This document shows, piece after piece, positions 7,930 to 16,074 of a DNA stretch of 59,901 nucleotides. The notes under the pieces are model-generated. The model saw only the letters and a program-made list of their open reading frames with translations. It was not told where the DNA came from and made no database searches. The translations under genes were made by a program, and so were the position numbers. Source of the stretch: Oscillospiraceae bacterium (GTDB lineage Bacteria > Bacillota > Clostridia > Oscillospirales > Ruminococcaceae); NCBI GenBank assembly GCA_022791945.1, contig JAAVZY010000089.1:1-59901 (forward strand), given 5' to 3'. Each line of letters opens with the position of its first letter. The first letter of the stretch is position 1.

Positions 7930-9306
7930 TCAGACGGAACGTTTCCATTTTGTCCGCGCCCCCGCTCCAGGGAGGAACGGTCGAAGCCCCGGAGCGTCCG
8001 CAAGCTCCGGACGCCAGGCCGCAAACTGCTGACAGCAATAGCTCAGCTTATCGTAGAAGGCGAAGCCCGGTTCCACCGGAAGCAGCCGATCCGGCTCCAG
8101 CAGAACGGCAGTCAGTATCTCTGCTACATCCTGCTCCGGGCTCTCCTGCCCGGCGGCGCTGAGAAAATAACTGTTATAGAGATTATCATCGCTGAAAATA
8201 TAGTATTCGTTATATCCGCTGTCAACCCCATAAATGAAATCGGACGGATTCCTGTCCGCCAGCTCCCGGTAATCCCCTTCCTCCAGGAACTGTGTCACCG
8301 CACAGGCGGCCAGTCTGTGCGCAGTCTCCAGAGAGGAAGCGCCTTCGCAGGAAACAAAGCAGCTCCGCATATCCGGTTCGGTACAGACAAACCGGCCTGC
8401 TACATACACGGTCACCTTTTCCTGGAAAAACCGCTCCGGGAAACGGGACAGTGCCCGTTCCAGGGAATCCAGCGCATCTCGGACGCTCTGGAGATCGGCG
8501 GCGTATTCTTCCGCCCATCCATTGGGGTCATCCTCCGGGCTGCGCAGAATCAAAATATACAGCTCATAGCGAAGGGACAGCGCCTGACAGAGCAGATCTA
8601 TTTCCTGCTCCAGCGGATCCTCCGGCGCTGAAGAGGCCGGCTCTGAGGACTCCGGCAGGGACTCCGATGGCGAAGATTCCGGTTCGGAGGAAACCGCCTC
8701 TGAAGAAGCGCTTTCCGACGAAGCAGGAAGTGAGGAAGCAGGCTCGGACGAGACTGGCTCGGATGATATTGGAGGAGGCTCAGGCTCTGAAGAAACAAAT
8801 TCGGAAGAAACAGGCTCCGAAGCTGCCGGAAGGGAGGATTCCGGCTGTGAGGACGCCGGAGAGCTTGCAGGCTGTGAAGAAGCCGGACGCGAATTGAAGG
8901 ATTCCTCCGGTTCGGGCCAGGAGATGGTGCTCCTCCGGGAATAGGATTCGGCTGGAGGTTCTTCCTCTTCCGGAAAGCTGGAGTGGGATGGAGCTGATTC
9001 CCGCGCTTGAGACTGCGGCTGGGGCGGCTGGACGGGTTCCCGGCTGGCGGGAGGCTTCTGCCCTGACCAGGCCCGGGGCGCACTGCGGGATTCAGGGACA
9101 GGCTGTTCCTCCTGGAAAGAAGAGGCGTTCTCCTGGCTGGAAAGTGCTTCCTGGCTGGAGGACGGAAAACCCGCTATGGAGGTCTGAGTGCTGACAGGAG
9201 AGCTGCTGAGAGGGAAGGGGCCGTTCAGGTACTCCAGATAAGCGGCAGTCATTGCCATCACGAGCAGCGAAAAGGTAAGGACAGCGACGATGATTCTGAC
9301 CTGCAT
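7930..9306 (-). CDS. Exported protein with long Ser/Glu/Pro-rich linker
   Basis: A 458-residue protein. Residues 1-25 form an uncleaved or cleaved signal/membrane segment (IIVAVLTFSLLVMAMTAAYL). Residues about 30-230 are a low-complexity linker dominated by SSEP/SSES repeats, followed by a folded C-terminal domain. That domain carries FPERFFQEKVTVYVAG and SPEQDVAEILTAVLL, reminiscent of a clostridial group of lipoprotein-like putative zinc peptidases whose domain contains an SPEEDRAxIF segment, but no HExxH is present. I therefore see at most a degenerate peptidase-like fold (tentative). A TTG two codons upstream (9312) is slightly better placed after AGGGGG and may be the real start. A terminator follows at 7826-7871. 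Confidence 0.6.
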   Translation of the reverse strand: MQVRIIVAVLTFSLLVMAMTAAYLEYLNGPFPLSSSPVSTQTSIAGFPSSSQEALSSQENASSFQEEQPVPESRSAPRAWSGQKPPASREPVQPPQPQSQARESAPSHSSFPEEEEPPAESYSRRSTISWPEPEESFNSRPASSQPASSPASSQPESSLPAASEPVSSEFVSSEPEPPPISSEPVSSEPASSLPASSESASSEAVSSEPESSPSESLPESSEPASSAPEDPLEQEIDLLCQALSLRYELYILILRSPEDDPNGWAEEYAADLQSVRDALDSLERALSRFPERFFQEKVTVYVAGRFVCTEPDMRSCFVSCEGASSLETAHRLAACAVTQFLEEGDYRELADRNPSDFIYGVDSGYNEYYIFSDDNLYNSYFLSAAGQESPEQDVAEILTAVLLEPDRLLPVEPGFAFYDKLSYCCQQFAAWRPELADAPGLRPFLPGAGARTKWKRSV

Positions 9307-9327
9307 GTTCAATTCAGATCAGCCCCC

Positions 9328-9378
9328 TTCCGTAGTCTGTAAACTTCCAAGTACATTGATTAATATTATACTACGGAA
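9328..9378 (-). promoter_or_regulatory. Promoter with flanking 9-bp inverted repeat for the exported protein
   Basis: On the minus strand a TATAAT box (9370-9365) is preceded at 17 bases by a weak TTTCAA -35. A perfect 9-bp inverted repeat, TTCCGTAGT (9328-9336) and ACTACGGAA (9370-9378), brackets the -10 and the presumed start site. It could be a two-half-site operator; no cognate regulator is identified. Confidence 0.4.
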
Positions 9379-9499
9379 CAGGGGATATTGAAAGAATAAA
9401 AACGAAAAAAGTCGAAAACAGGCGATCGTTCGTACATGCTATGAAAAAGCAAAGCTTCTGCAAGTCAAGATCTGTAGGTCTGTCCGCAATCCCCCGCTT

Positions 9500-9812
9500 T
9501 CTGTGCGGCGCAGGGAGCGGGAACGTCGCAGTCCCTGCCCCGCACGCGGGGATGAATCTTTTTCTTTACGAAAAAGTGGGTAGGCGGGCGATCGTCCCTG
9601 TCGGATGTATCAGCGAGACAGGGAGTACCAGCGAGGCAGGGGGGCGGGCGCAAGCGCCCGTCCCCACCCCCACCCCAAAAGACGGGATTCCAAAGGGACG
9701 CGTCCCCGCTGCGCCGCTAGCGGCGCAGCTCAGAATTTGGCGAAGCCGAATTCCTAAGTGCGTTGTGAAACAACGCACTGCGGTGACTCGAGGGCAGCGC
9801 CCTCGAGGTCTT
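9500..9812 (-). repeat. Palindrome-rich intergenic element, A half with long cassette array
   Basis: Partial copy in minus orientation: module A core CTTTTTCTTTACGAAAAAG with GGGTAGGCGGGCGATCG (about 9560-9597), a shortened CAAAGGGACGCGTCCC segment, then a block of three small palindromes at 9708-9780 (GCTGCGCCGC/GCGGCGCAGC, a GGCGAAGCC-centred dyad, AGTGCGTTG/CAACGCACT) and finally CTCGAGGGCAGCGCCCTCGAG and the outer end. The three-palindrome block recurs almost unchanged at 49178-49250 and, inverted, at 55026-55099. Confidence 0.85.
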
Positions 9813-9817
9813 AGCCC

Positions 9818-11635
9818 TTACTCCGCGCAAGTCCAGGCGAGGTCGAAAACGGCAGGGGGGAGGGGGGATTCGCAGCCGGGGAGGGGCTCTGGAGGAAGGT
9901 TGTCAGGAATGTCGTCCAGGCTGGGATAGCGGCGCACCGGACCGGTGCGAAGGACAAAACGGGCGGCACAGTTCACCGCGGACATGCATTTCCAGCTGAT
10001 GGGCGCACCGTTTTCCTCCAGGAGTGTTCCGTTGATTTCCATGGTATAGCGCATGTCCGCACAGTCCAGATCCAGGGCAAAGGCGTACTCCTGATCCGCC
10101 TGGTATTCCATAACCGGCAGCTCAGCCACTGTGCGGGCGTAAAGCCTGCCGTCCTCACGGAAGATCAGCCGGACGGCTGTCCGGCCCTGGGCGTCCTGCA
10201 CCTCCATGTAAAGACATCCCCTGTCCCTTTGCCGGGGCGTGACGGAGAACGACAGCCGGAGCCGCTTCGCCGGGGACAGCATCCGCTCTGCCCGGCAGTA
10301 GTCCCAGGGCTCTCCGTCTGAAAGCCGCAGATACCGGCGCTCCCCTTCCTCCGCAAGCTCCGCCCTGGCCCAGGAGGGGCAGTAGAGATTCCAGTTCTCC
10401 AGGGCTGTTTCCTCCTGGAAGAAGTCCCTGACCGGGCCGGTTTCATCCTCTGCGGGAATCGGGATCCGGGCAACCCAGATGTCCTCCTTGTTCACCGAAT
10501 AGGCAACCCACAGCGCTCCGTCCTCCGGCTGGGGAAGCCCAGGACAGATGCCCCGCACATACTGAGGGCCGAAGTCCTTGCAGAAGCCCTCATACCGCAT
10601 GGGAGGCACCTCCCCATGCACCAGCCGCATCCGATCAAACGTCAGTCCGTCCGCCGAGGTGGTGACGCAGAGGGGATAGCGGTGCTGCGTCTCCAGAGTG
10701 GGATCATAGACCATGGCATAGCGGCCGTCGGAGGTGCGGCAGCCCCATACCTTCTGGCCGCTCATCACCAGGGAGGGAACCCGCTCCACCATCCAGGTGC
10801 GCCCGCCGTCCCGGCTCCGGCCCGCGAGGGAATGCTTCCACAGGCCGATGAGCTCTCCGTCTGGGAGCTCGTACCAGCAGAAGGCCTGGTAGCTTCCTCC
10901 GGCGGGATGCTTCAGCAGGATCCGGGGATCGCCATCCCCGTTTTCCTCTGCCCACTGCTGGATATAGAGGGAATTTCCCAGCAGCTCCTCACAGGCGGAG
11001 ACAAAGCCCGGATCCGGGCTTTCCGTATAGAGGGGATAGTTCAGCAGATCCCGGCTCCAGCCGGCCTGCCAGCAGGGGAGGATGAAATAGATTTCGCTCA
11101 TTTCCCCATTGGGGTAGAGCTCCCGGACAACTCTGCCGATGCCGTAATTATCCCAGTTGGTCATCCAGGGCTTGGGGGACCAGCCGTAGAAGCTCAGCAG
11201 GAGCAGCCGCCCGTCAGAGGACTGGAAAAAGCACATCCGGTGATGGATAAAGGCGAAGCTCTCCCCGGAAAAGGTATGGAGGTTGCCCTTATAGTCAGTG
11301 ACGGTGCAGGCAGGAATCCGGTAGGGCGGGAAGGAAATCCGGTGCCCTTCCCAATGGCGCCCGTCCGATGAGGAGGCCAGCACGTCCACCCCCCGTCCGG
11401 AATGCTCCCCCTGGGGATTGCACAGGTACTGGATATAGAACCGTCCCCGCCACCAGACCAGATCCGGGGCGTGCTTATAGGTGAAGCCTGTGTGATCGTC
11501 CATGGCCGGATCCCGGCTGGCACGGGATACCTGCCAGCACTTCACCCCCTTGGCCGGAAGGATCTGTCCGTGGTGGTAATCACAGTTCGGATGGACGCTC
11601 CCCACATACCGGGGAAGCAGAGGATTGCTGCTCAT
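9818..11635 (-). CDS. Sialidase-like beta-propeller glycosidase-type protein
   Basis: The 605-residue product has Asp-box-like motifs of six-bladed propeller hydrolases: SSDGRHW near residue 80, the canonical SRDGGRTW near 265, and SADGLTF near 310. Conserved aromatic segments (DLVWWRGRFYIQYLCNPQG, SFYGWSPKPWMTNWDN) fit a carbohydrate-active domain. The last about 170 residues form a beta-sandwich-like domain (LRLSFSVTP...GCLYMEVQDAQGRTAVRL) typical of a lectin-type add-on. No signal peptide, so it is probably cytoplasmic. I chose ATG 11635 because AGGAGGT lies 6-7 bases upstream; the longer open frame overlaps the permease gene and is not credible. Sialidase proper is not shown; substrate unknown. 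Confidence 0.65.
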   Translation of the reverse strand: MSSNPLLPRYVGSVHPNCDYHHGQILPAKGVKCWQVSRASRDPAMDDHTGFTYKHAPDLVWWRGRFYIQYLCNPQGEHSGRGVDVLASSSDGRHWEGHRISFPPYRIPACTVTDYKGNLHTFSGESFAFIHHRMCFFQSSDGRLLLLSFYGWSPKPWMTNWDNYGIGRVVRELYPNGEMSEIYFILPCWQAGWSRDLLNYPLYTESPDPGFVSACEELLGNSLYIQQWAEENGDGDPRILLKHPAGGSYQAFCWYELPDGELIGLWKHSLAGRSRDGGRTWMVERVPSLVMSGQKVWGCRTSDGRYAMVYDPTLETQHRYPLCVTTSADGLTFDRMRLVHGEVPPMRYEGFCKDFGPQYVRGICPGLPQPEDGALWVAYSVNKEDIWVARIPIPAEDETGPVRDFFQEETALENWNLYCPSWARAELAEEGERRYLRLSDGEPWDYCRAERMLSPAKRLRLSFSVTPRQRDRGCLYMEVQDAQGRTAVRLIFREDGRLYARTVAELPVMEYQADQEYAFALDLDCADMRYTMEINGTLLEENGAPISWKCMSAVNCAARFVLRTGPVRRYPSLDDIPDNLPPEPLPGCESPLPPAVFDLAWTCAE

Positions 11636-11694
11636 AAAATTACCTCCTATTTTGTTCCCTGCGCCTTGCCCTTCCGAACACGCGGAGCTCCTCT

Positions 11695-12342
11695 TTACAG
11701 CTCCTTTCGGGAGAAGAAGCGCAGGGAAAGGAAGTAGGACAGGCAGAGGATTCCCAGGACGAGGGCTGCGCTGATTCCGAGGAGCGGGCCGCCGATGGAA
11801 GGGAGCTCCACGTTCTCCAGCAGGTCCGGCTGCGTCCCAGCCAATAGGCCGCCAATCAGACTGGGGGCCAGGCAGATTCCTATGAACACCAGCCGGGCCT
11901 TTTCCAGTCCGAACCGGTAGATCAGGGGCAGAAACAGGCTTTGCAGCAGCAGCGCTGTCAGAAAGAGCACACACATGGTCGTCAGCGCCTCCTGACGGGA
12001 CTGAACGTCCCGGAAGCGCCCGCAGAGCAGGCAGATCAGCAGGCCTATCGCCGGGCCCAGCACCGAGCCGCCCAGGCAGAGCAGATATTTGGCGCGCACC
12101 AGCTTTTTCCGGCTCAGAGGCATGGAGAGGGCGAAAGTGTCCCACCCGCAGGCCGCGTCCTGAGAAAAGCTGGCGATTGCGGGGAAGATGGAGAACATAA
12201 TACAGAGTCCCGAGAGCATCCCTACAAGCTGCTCCTGATTGTTCCCTATCACGCCAATGATGATAAACAGCCCCCCCACAAACAGGGTTGCCCGCCAGGT
12301 GCCCCGCAGGGAATAGAGTTCCTTGATAAACAAGCCTTTCAT
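11695..12342 (-). CDS. ABC-2 type transporter permease
   Basis: A 215-residue membrane protein with about six transmembrane segments (for example ATLFVGGLFIIIGVIG near residue 18, LSGLCIMFSIFPAIASF near 45, ALVLGILCLSYFLSL at the end). The FALSMPLSRKKLVRAKYL segment after the second helix is typical of ABC-2 permeases of the YtrC/DUF-type exporter group. It lies 111 bases after the ABC ATPase gene in the same direction, so the two should form one exporter under the GntR regulator. The stop of this gene is about 60 bases before the sialidase-like gene, which has its own strong ribosome site. Confidence 0.8.
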   Translation of the reverse strand: MKGLFIKELYSLRGTWRATLFVGGLFIIIGVIGNNQEQLVGMLSGLCIMFSIFPAIASFSQDAACGWDTFALSMPLSRKKLVRAKYLLCLGGSVLGPAIGLLICLLCGRFRDVQSRQEALTTMCVLFLTALLLQSLFLPLIYRFGLEKARLVFIGICLAPSLIGGLLAGTQPDLLENVELPSIGGPLLGISAALVLGILCLSYFLSLRFFSRKEL

Positions 12343-12371
12343 GTTTGTTCCAGCTTTCTTTTAAAATAAAA

Positions 12372-12413
12372 GCCTGTCTCAGAATGAAGCGTGCAAATCA
12401 TTTTCAGACAGGC
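12372..12413 (-). terminator. Possible attenuating hairpin between ABC ATPase and permease
   Basis: GCCTGTCT and AGACAGGC (8-bp arms) bracket a 26-base loop; on the minus strand the hairpin is followed by TTTTATTTTA. This is a weak terminator-like structure inside the operon and may reduce permease and downstream expression relative to the ATPase. Confidence 0.4.
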
Positions 12414-12453
12414 ACTGGGCGTCGCTTCTCTTATCCATCGTGTTCCCGAGCGA

Positions 12454-13317
12454 TCAGCCCTGCCCGCAGAATACCATCAGATCTTCCAGGGAGACAGGAT
12501 CGATGGTCATATCCGGATGCTTCCGCGCCGCCGCGCTTCGATCCCCGGTGAGGATCTGACAGCCAAAGGCGCTTTCCCGTTTCCCCAGGATTTCCCCAGG
12601 CTCCAGCTGGGAGAGCTGTGCACGGCTGCATTGGATCAGCCCATGCCGTTCCAGCAGGGCGTCCTTGGACTCCGACAGAAGGATCCGCCCCTGCCGGATA
12701 TAGGTGATGTAGTCGGCGACCCGCTCCAGATCGCTGGTGATATGGGTGGAAAAGAGCACGGAATGGCCCTCGTCCTGGATAAATTCCAGCAGAAGATCCA
12801 GCAGTTCATTCCGCATCACCGGATCCAGCCCGCCGGTGGCCTCGTCCAGAAGGAGCAGCCTGGGGTGATGGGACAGCGCCGCCGCCATCCCCAGCTTCAT
12901 TTTCATTCCCCGGGAGTATTTCTCGATCCGCTTATCCCTGGGCAGGGAGAAGCGCCGGAGATATTCCTCATAGAGGGCGGTATCCCAATGGGGATAGATA
13001 TTCCCCAGGATCGGCGAGAGATCCCTGGCCTTCATGGCCCGATAAAGGGGGAGCTCATCGAAGACCACCCCCACCTCCGCCCGGACAGCTTCGCCCTCCC
13101 GGACGCTGTCCTTACCCAGGATTCGGATGGATCCGCTGTCCAGATGAATCAGGTTCAGAATTGCCTTGAGGGTTGTGGTCTTACCCGCCCCGTTCTCGCC
13201 GATGAAGCCCATGATGCTCCCGGAGGGGAGGGTAAAGCTCACCTGCTCCAGCCGGAAGTCCCCGTAAGCCTTGCATACACCGGAAAGCTCCAGTGCGTTT
13301 GTCTCTGAAAAAGCCAT
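12454..13317 (-). CDS. ABC transporter ATP-binding protein
   Basis: A 287-residue ATPase with Walker A GENGAGKTT near residue 38, signature-like YSRGMKMKLGMAAAL near 135, Walker B LLLLDEATGGLDP near 155 and the switch histidine in FSTHI near 187. It belongs to the CcmA/YtrB-like group that pairs with ABC-2 permeases. The start follows AGGAGG by five bases. The regulator gene ends nine bases upstream and the permease lies downstream, so this is a YtrA-like regulator, ATPase and permease operon, typically induced by cell-wall-active compounds. The last point is by family analogy. Confidence 0.9.
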   Translation of the reverse strand: MAFSETNALELSGVCKAYGDFRLEQVSFTLPSGSIMGFIGENGAGKTTTLKAILNLIHLDSGSIRILGKDSVREGEAVRAEVGVVFDELPLYRAMKARDLSPILGNIYPHWDTALYEEYLRRFSLPRDKRIEKYSRGMKMKLGMAAALSHHPRLLLLDEATGGLDPVMRNELLDLLLEFIQDEGHSVLFSTHITSDLERVADYITYIRQGRILLSESKDALLERHGLIQCSRAQLSQLEPGEILGKRESAFGCQILTGDRSAAARKHPDMTIDPVSLEDLMVFCGQG

Positions 13318-13326
13318 ATATGCCTC

Positions 13327-13701
13327 CTATTCTTCCTCATAAAGCAACCGCAGCAGCTCGCCGGCCTCCTCCAGAGAGATGCCCGCCCGTCGGGCAATGC
13401 CTACTGCTTCCAGCAGAGCGGCTTCCAGCTGGCGGAGGTGCTCCTCCCGGAGAAAGTCCAGGTTCTTGCGGGCCACGAAGCAGCCCTTCCCGGCAACTGT
13501 TTCGATAAAGCCGTCCCGTTCCAAATCCTCATAGGCCCGTTTGGTAGTAATAACGCTGATCCGCAGCTCCTTGGCCAAAAGCCGCAGACTGGGAAGGGCG
13601 TCCCCTTCCTTCAGTTCTCCGCAGAGGATCCGGTTCTTGATTTGGTCGGAAATCTGTTCGTAAATAGGCTTTCCGCTGGCATTGGATATGATCAGCTCCA
13701 C
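13327..13701 (-). CDS. GntR family regulator, YtrA subfamily
   Basis: A short 124-residue regulator. The N-terminal winged helix is typical: PIYEQISDQIKNRILCGELKEGDALPSLRLLAKELRISVITTKRAYEDLERDGFIETVAGKGCFV. The C-terminal part is only about 45 residues, as in the YtrA group, and lacks the effector domain of larger GntR proteins. I use GTG 13701 because GAGGTG precedes it by five bases. The longer frame that continues upstream to 14082 runs into the repeat element and is not credible. It should autoregulate the ABC exporter operon it heads; no operator was assigned. Confidence 0.85.
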   Translation of the reverse strand: MELIISNASGKPIYEQISDQIKNRILCGELKEGDALPSLRLLAKELRISVITTKRAYEDLERDGFIETVAGKGCFVARKNLDFLREEHLRQLEAALLEAVGIARRAGISLEEAGELLRLLYEEE

Positions 13702-13816
13702 GCCTTCACCTCGCAACTGTATATATCGTATATTTACAGTATACCCAACAAGTACAGACTTGTCAAGCCCAATTTGTATTTTTTGATGGATGGAGCGTCT
13801 GAGGCTTTGGGTGTTC

Positions 13817-14506
13817 GGAAGGGAAAGACCGCGAGGCTCTGCCTCGAGCTCCGCCAAGGGGAAGGGATTCCCCTTGGATTCCCGTCTTTTTGGGGTTATG
13901 GGGTGTGGGATTTCGGTTCCTGCCTCGCTGTTACTCTCCGCAGAGACGATCGCCCGCCTACCCATTTTTTCGTAAAGAAAAAATTCATCCCCATAGGCGG
14001 CGCAGAGATTGCGACGCAGAAAGTCCCTGGCGTGCTCTGCTACGCTCATACTCCCTGCGAGGAGGGGATTGGTGACACGCACGGAATCCTCCAGTCAGGG
14101 CTACCGCCTGGCGGCGGCATCCCTGCCATGCCCCATACGTTCCTTTGGAACGTATGAGAGAGGGGAACGCTGTCGAACCAGGGGGACGACGGTGGTGGAA
14201 GGATTCTCCCGGAAGCACAAAGTCCCCCCCCCGCCTGCACATACCGATCGGAAAATCGATCCCAGCCTGTGCAGGAAATCTCTATGCGCCACACAGGAAG
14301 CATCCCGCACGCAGGAGGGAGCTTTTTTCTTTACGAAAAAAGCGTACTGCGTGAATCAGACTGCCTGCATGGCAGAAAGCAGGAAGTCTGTACAAACTCC
14401 ACCCCCAACCCTTTCCGCCCTTAAAAAGCCCTTCAAATAATGGGGTTCCAAAGGGACGCGTCCCTTTGGCAGAGCCGCGAGACAGCGTCTCGCGGCCTTG
14501 CCCGAC
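13817..14506 (+). repeat. Palindrome-rich intergenic element, full length
   Basis: Complete copy in plus orientation. Order: GGAAGGGAAAGACC end, CGAGG dyad, CCAAGGGG...CCCCTTGG (13855-13879), module A reversed with CGATCGCCCGCCTACCC and core (about 13949-13985), module C with the ACGTTCC...GGAACGT hairpin (about 14137-14155) and the GACGGTGGTGGAAGGATTC stretch, module B with GCTTTTTTCTTTACGAAAAA (about 14318) and the GCGTACTGCGTGAATCAGA flank, AGTCTGTACAAACT, then CAAAGGGACGCGTCCCTTTG and GCGAGACAGCGTCTCGC. It lies between two divergent genes. Confidence 0.9.
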
Positions 14507-14593
14507 CACCACGCAGAGATGTCACTTTTGTGGGACTATGTGGGCATATCTGCCGGGAATCCGGGCAACCTATCGTACATGAGGAGGCGGGCT

Positions 14594-15274
14594 ATGGGCA
14601 GAATGATTGAGTTGGAGCAGATCTGCAAGACTTACCATCCGGGGGAAAACCCGGTGGAGGCCCTGCGGGAGGTGGATTTTCGCGCCGAGGCCGGGGAGCT
14701 GGTAGCGATCACCGGAAGCTCCGGCTCCGGCAAGTCCACCCTGATGAATATTCTGGGCTGTCTGGACAGCCCGGACAGCGGACGCTATCTGCTGGACGGG
14801 ATCGATGTATCCACGCTGGACGATGGGCGGCTCTCCCGGATCCGAAACGAGAAAATCGGGTTTATCTTTCAAGGCTTCCATCTGATCCCCAGCCTGACCG
14901 CCCTGGAAAATGTGGAGCTTCCCCTGGCGTACCGGGGGATCCGCCGGACAGATCGGCGGGAGCTGGCACGGGAGGCCTTGGAGCAGATGGGGCTTTCCCG
15001 CCGGGCATCCCATCTGCCCTCCCAGATGTCCGGCGGACAGCAGCAGCGGGTGGCAATCGCCAGAGCGATCGCGGCCCGCCCCCCGGTGATTCTGGCGGAC
15101 GAGCCTACGGGAAATCTGGACAGCGTCTCCGGTCGGGCAGTGATGGAGCTGCTTCTGGAGCTGAACCGCCAAGGCAGAACCGTGCTTCTCATTACCCACG
15201 ATCCTGCCATTGCCGCCTGTGCGCCCCGCGTCGTACAGGTTCGGGACGGATGCCTGACCGGAGCGGACGCATAA
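14594..15274 (+). CDS. LolD/MacB-type ABC ATP-binding protein, no adjacent permease
   Basis: A 226-residue ATPase of the MacB/LolD/FtsE-like group: Walker A GSSGSGKST near residue 40, Q-loop FIFQGFHLIP near 90, signature MSGGQQQRVAIARAI near 140, Walker B PVILADEPTGNLD near 160 and the H-loop LLITHDP near 196. The ILGCLDSPDSGRYLLDG segment is typical of ATPases that drive FtsX/MacB-fold mechanotransmission permeases. ATG 14594 follows GAGGAGG. The partner permease is expected next to it, but a terminator and an opposite-strand gene follow directly and a repeat element precedes it. It therefore looks orphaned, or works with a permease elsewhere. Confidence 0.85.
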   Translation: MGRMIELEQICKTYHPGENPVEALREVDFRAEAGELVAITGSSGSGKSTLMNILGCLDSPDSGRYLLDGIDVSTLDDGRLSRIRNEKIGFIFQGFHLIPSLTALENVELPLAYRGIRRTDRRELAREALEQMGLSRRASHLPSQMSGGQQQRVAIARAIAARPPVILADEPTGNLDSVSGRAVMELLLELNRQGRTVLLITHDPAIAACAPRVVQVRDGCLTGADA

Positions 15275-15303
15275 GCCCGCCGCCTGCAAAGGGAACGAGT
15301 GTA

Positions 15304-15352
15304 GACAGAATAAGGCGGAGCCGCTTCATTGGCGGCTCCGCCTTATTCTGTC
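15304..15352. terminator. Bidirectional terminator between convergent genes
   Basis: Perfect 21-bp stem (15304-15324 with 15332-15352) and 7-base loop TTCATTG. It sits between the converging ABC ATPase and DUF4190 genes and should terminate both. Confidence 0.8.
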
Positions 15353-15369
15353 CGATTCCTTCTGAGAGC

Positions 15370-16014
15370 TTATAAATACAGTGCTGAGAGGACAACGTTT
15401 GCAATCCAAACAATGATGCTGAGGACAAGGCCGATAATGCCGGTGACCAGGCCGGCTGTGGCCATGCCCTTTTTGGTGCTGGTGCGCCCAGTGCGGCCGC
15501 TGGCAATGGCAATACCGCCGCAGAGCACGCCAGCCAGGGGAATCCAGATACCAGCCAGCAGGCTTATCAGCCCGGTCACCAGCGCAGTAACCGCCGAGCC
15601 GGTGGGATTATGTACCGCTACCGGCACCGGCTGGGCCGGGAAAGGATTCGGAGCGCTTCCGTCCGGAGCCGCTTCGCCCGGCTGCTGATTCGGGATGGCT
15701 GTAGGCTGATTCAGCAGGTTGATGAGGGTGTCTACCCGGGTCTTGTGGGCGCTTTTGGGGATGGCGGCGTAAAAGCCCCCGTCCAACGGCTGCTCACCAA
15801 AGGACTTGATCCATGCTTCCACATGGATAATCCCATTGCCATAGGACAGCTTGATAAAGCTGGGCGCGGTCAGAAAGCCGGTTCCCTTTTTCCAGACCTG
15901 CTCTCCCTTGTAATTGACCAGACGGAAACCCTCTTTAGCAAAAAAGTCATTGGAAACGAACTGAATAAAATCGTCCGGCTTGCCGATTGTGTAGTCATAA
16001 ACAGATCTTCCCAT
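15370..16014 (-). CDS. DUF4190 domain membrane protein
   Basis: A 214-residue protein. Residues 1-90 form a soluble domain (DYTIGKPDDFIQFVSNDFFAKEGF...WKKGTGFLTAPSFIKLSYGNG) that looks like a small sensor or lipid-binding fold found in clostridial proteins. A Pro/Gly-rich linker follows, and then the DUF4190 region with two membrane segments: AVTALVTGLISLLAGIWIPLAG and GLVTGIIGLVLSIIVWIANVV, separated by the conserved glycine-rich ASGRTGR turn. GAGGAG precedes the ATG at 16014; an upstream TTG is less likely. Function unknown. Confidence 0.75.
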   Translation of the reverse strand: MGRSVYDYTIGKPDDFIQFVSNDFFAKEGFRLVNYKGEQVWKKGTGFLTAPSFIKLSYGNGIIHVEAWIKSFGEQPLDGGFYAAIPKSAHKTRVDTLINLLNQPTAIPNQQPGEAAPDGSAPNPFPAQPVPVAVHNPTGSAVTALVTGLISLLAGIWIPLAGVLCGGIAIASGRTGRTSTKKGMATAGLVTGIIGLVLSIIVWIANVVLSALYL

Positions 16015-16074
16015 ACCCTTTTCTCTCCTCAAAGTCAAATTTGATTGATCATGCAGCCTCCCGAGGTCCTGACC

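Noticed and set aside
9818-12145. Extension of the sialidase-like gene to a 775-residue protein
   Set aside because: The extra N-terminal part overlaps the ABC permease in another frame and has no membrane or propeller features; a strong ribosome site marks ATG 11635.
13983-14075. Recurrent peptide-like strings (FFLYEKMGRRAIV, FTKKWVGGRS) in many open frames
   Set aside because: They come from module A of the repeat element read in different frames and copies. Frames are broken by indels between copies, so they reflect DNA repetition, not a protein family.
13702-14082. N-terminal extension of the GntR regulator into the repeat element
   Set aside because: The extension translates repeat sequence and lacks a ribosome site, while GTG 13701 has GAGGTG five bases upstream and gives the YtrA-type length.
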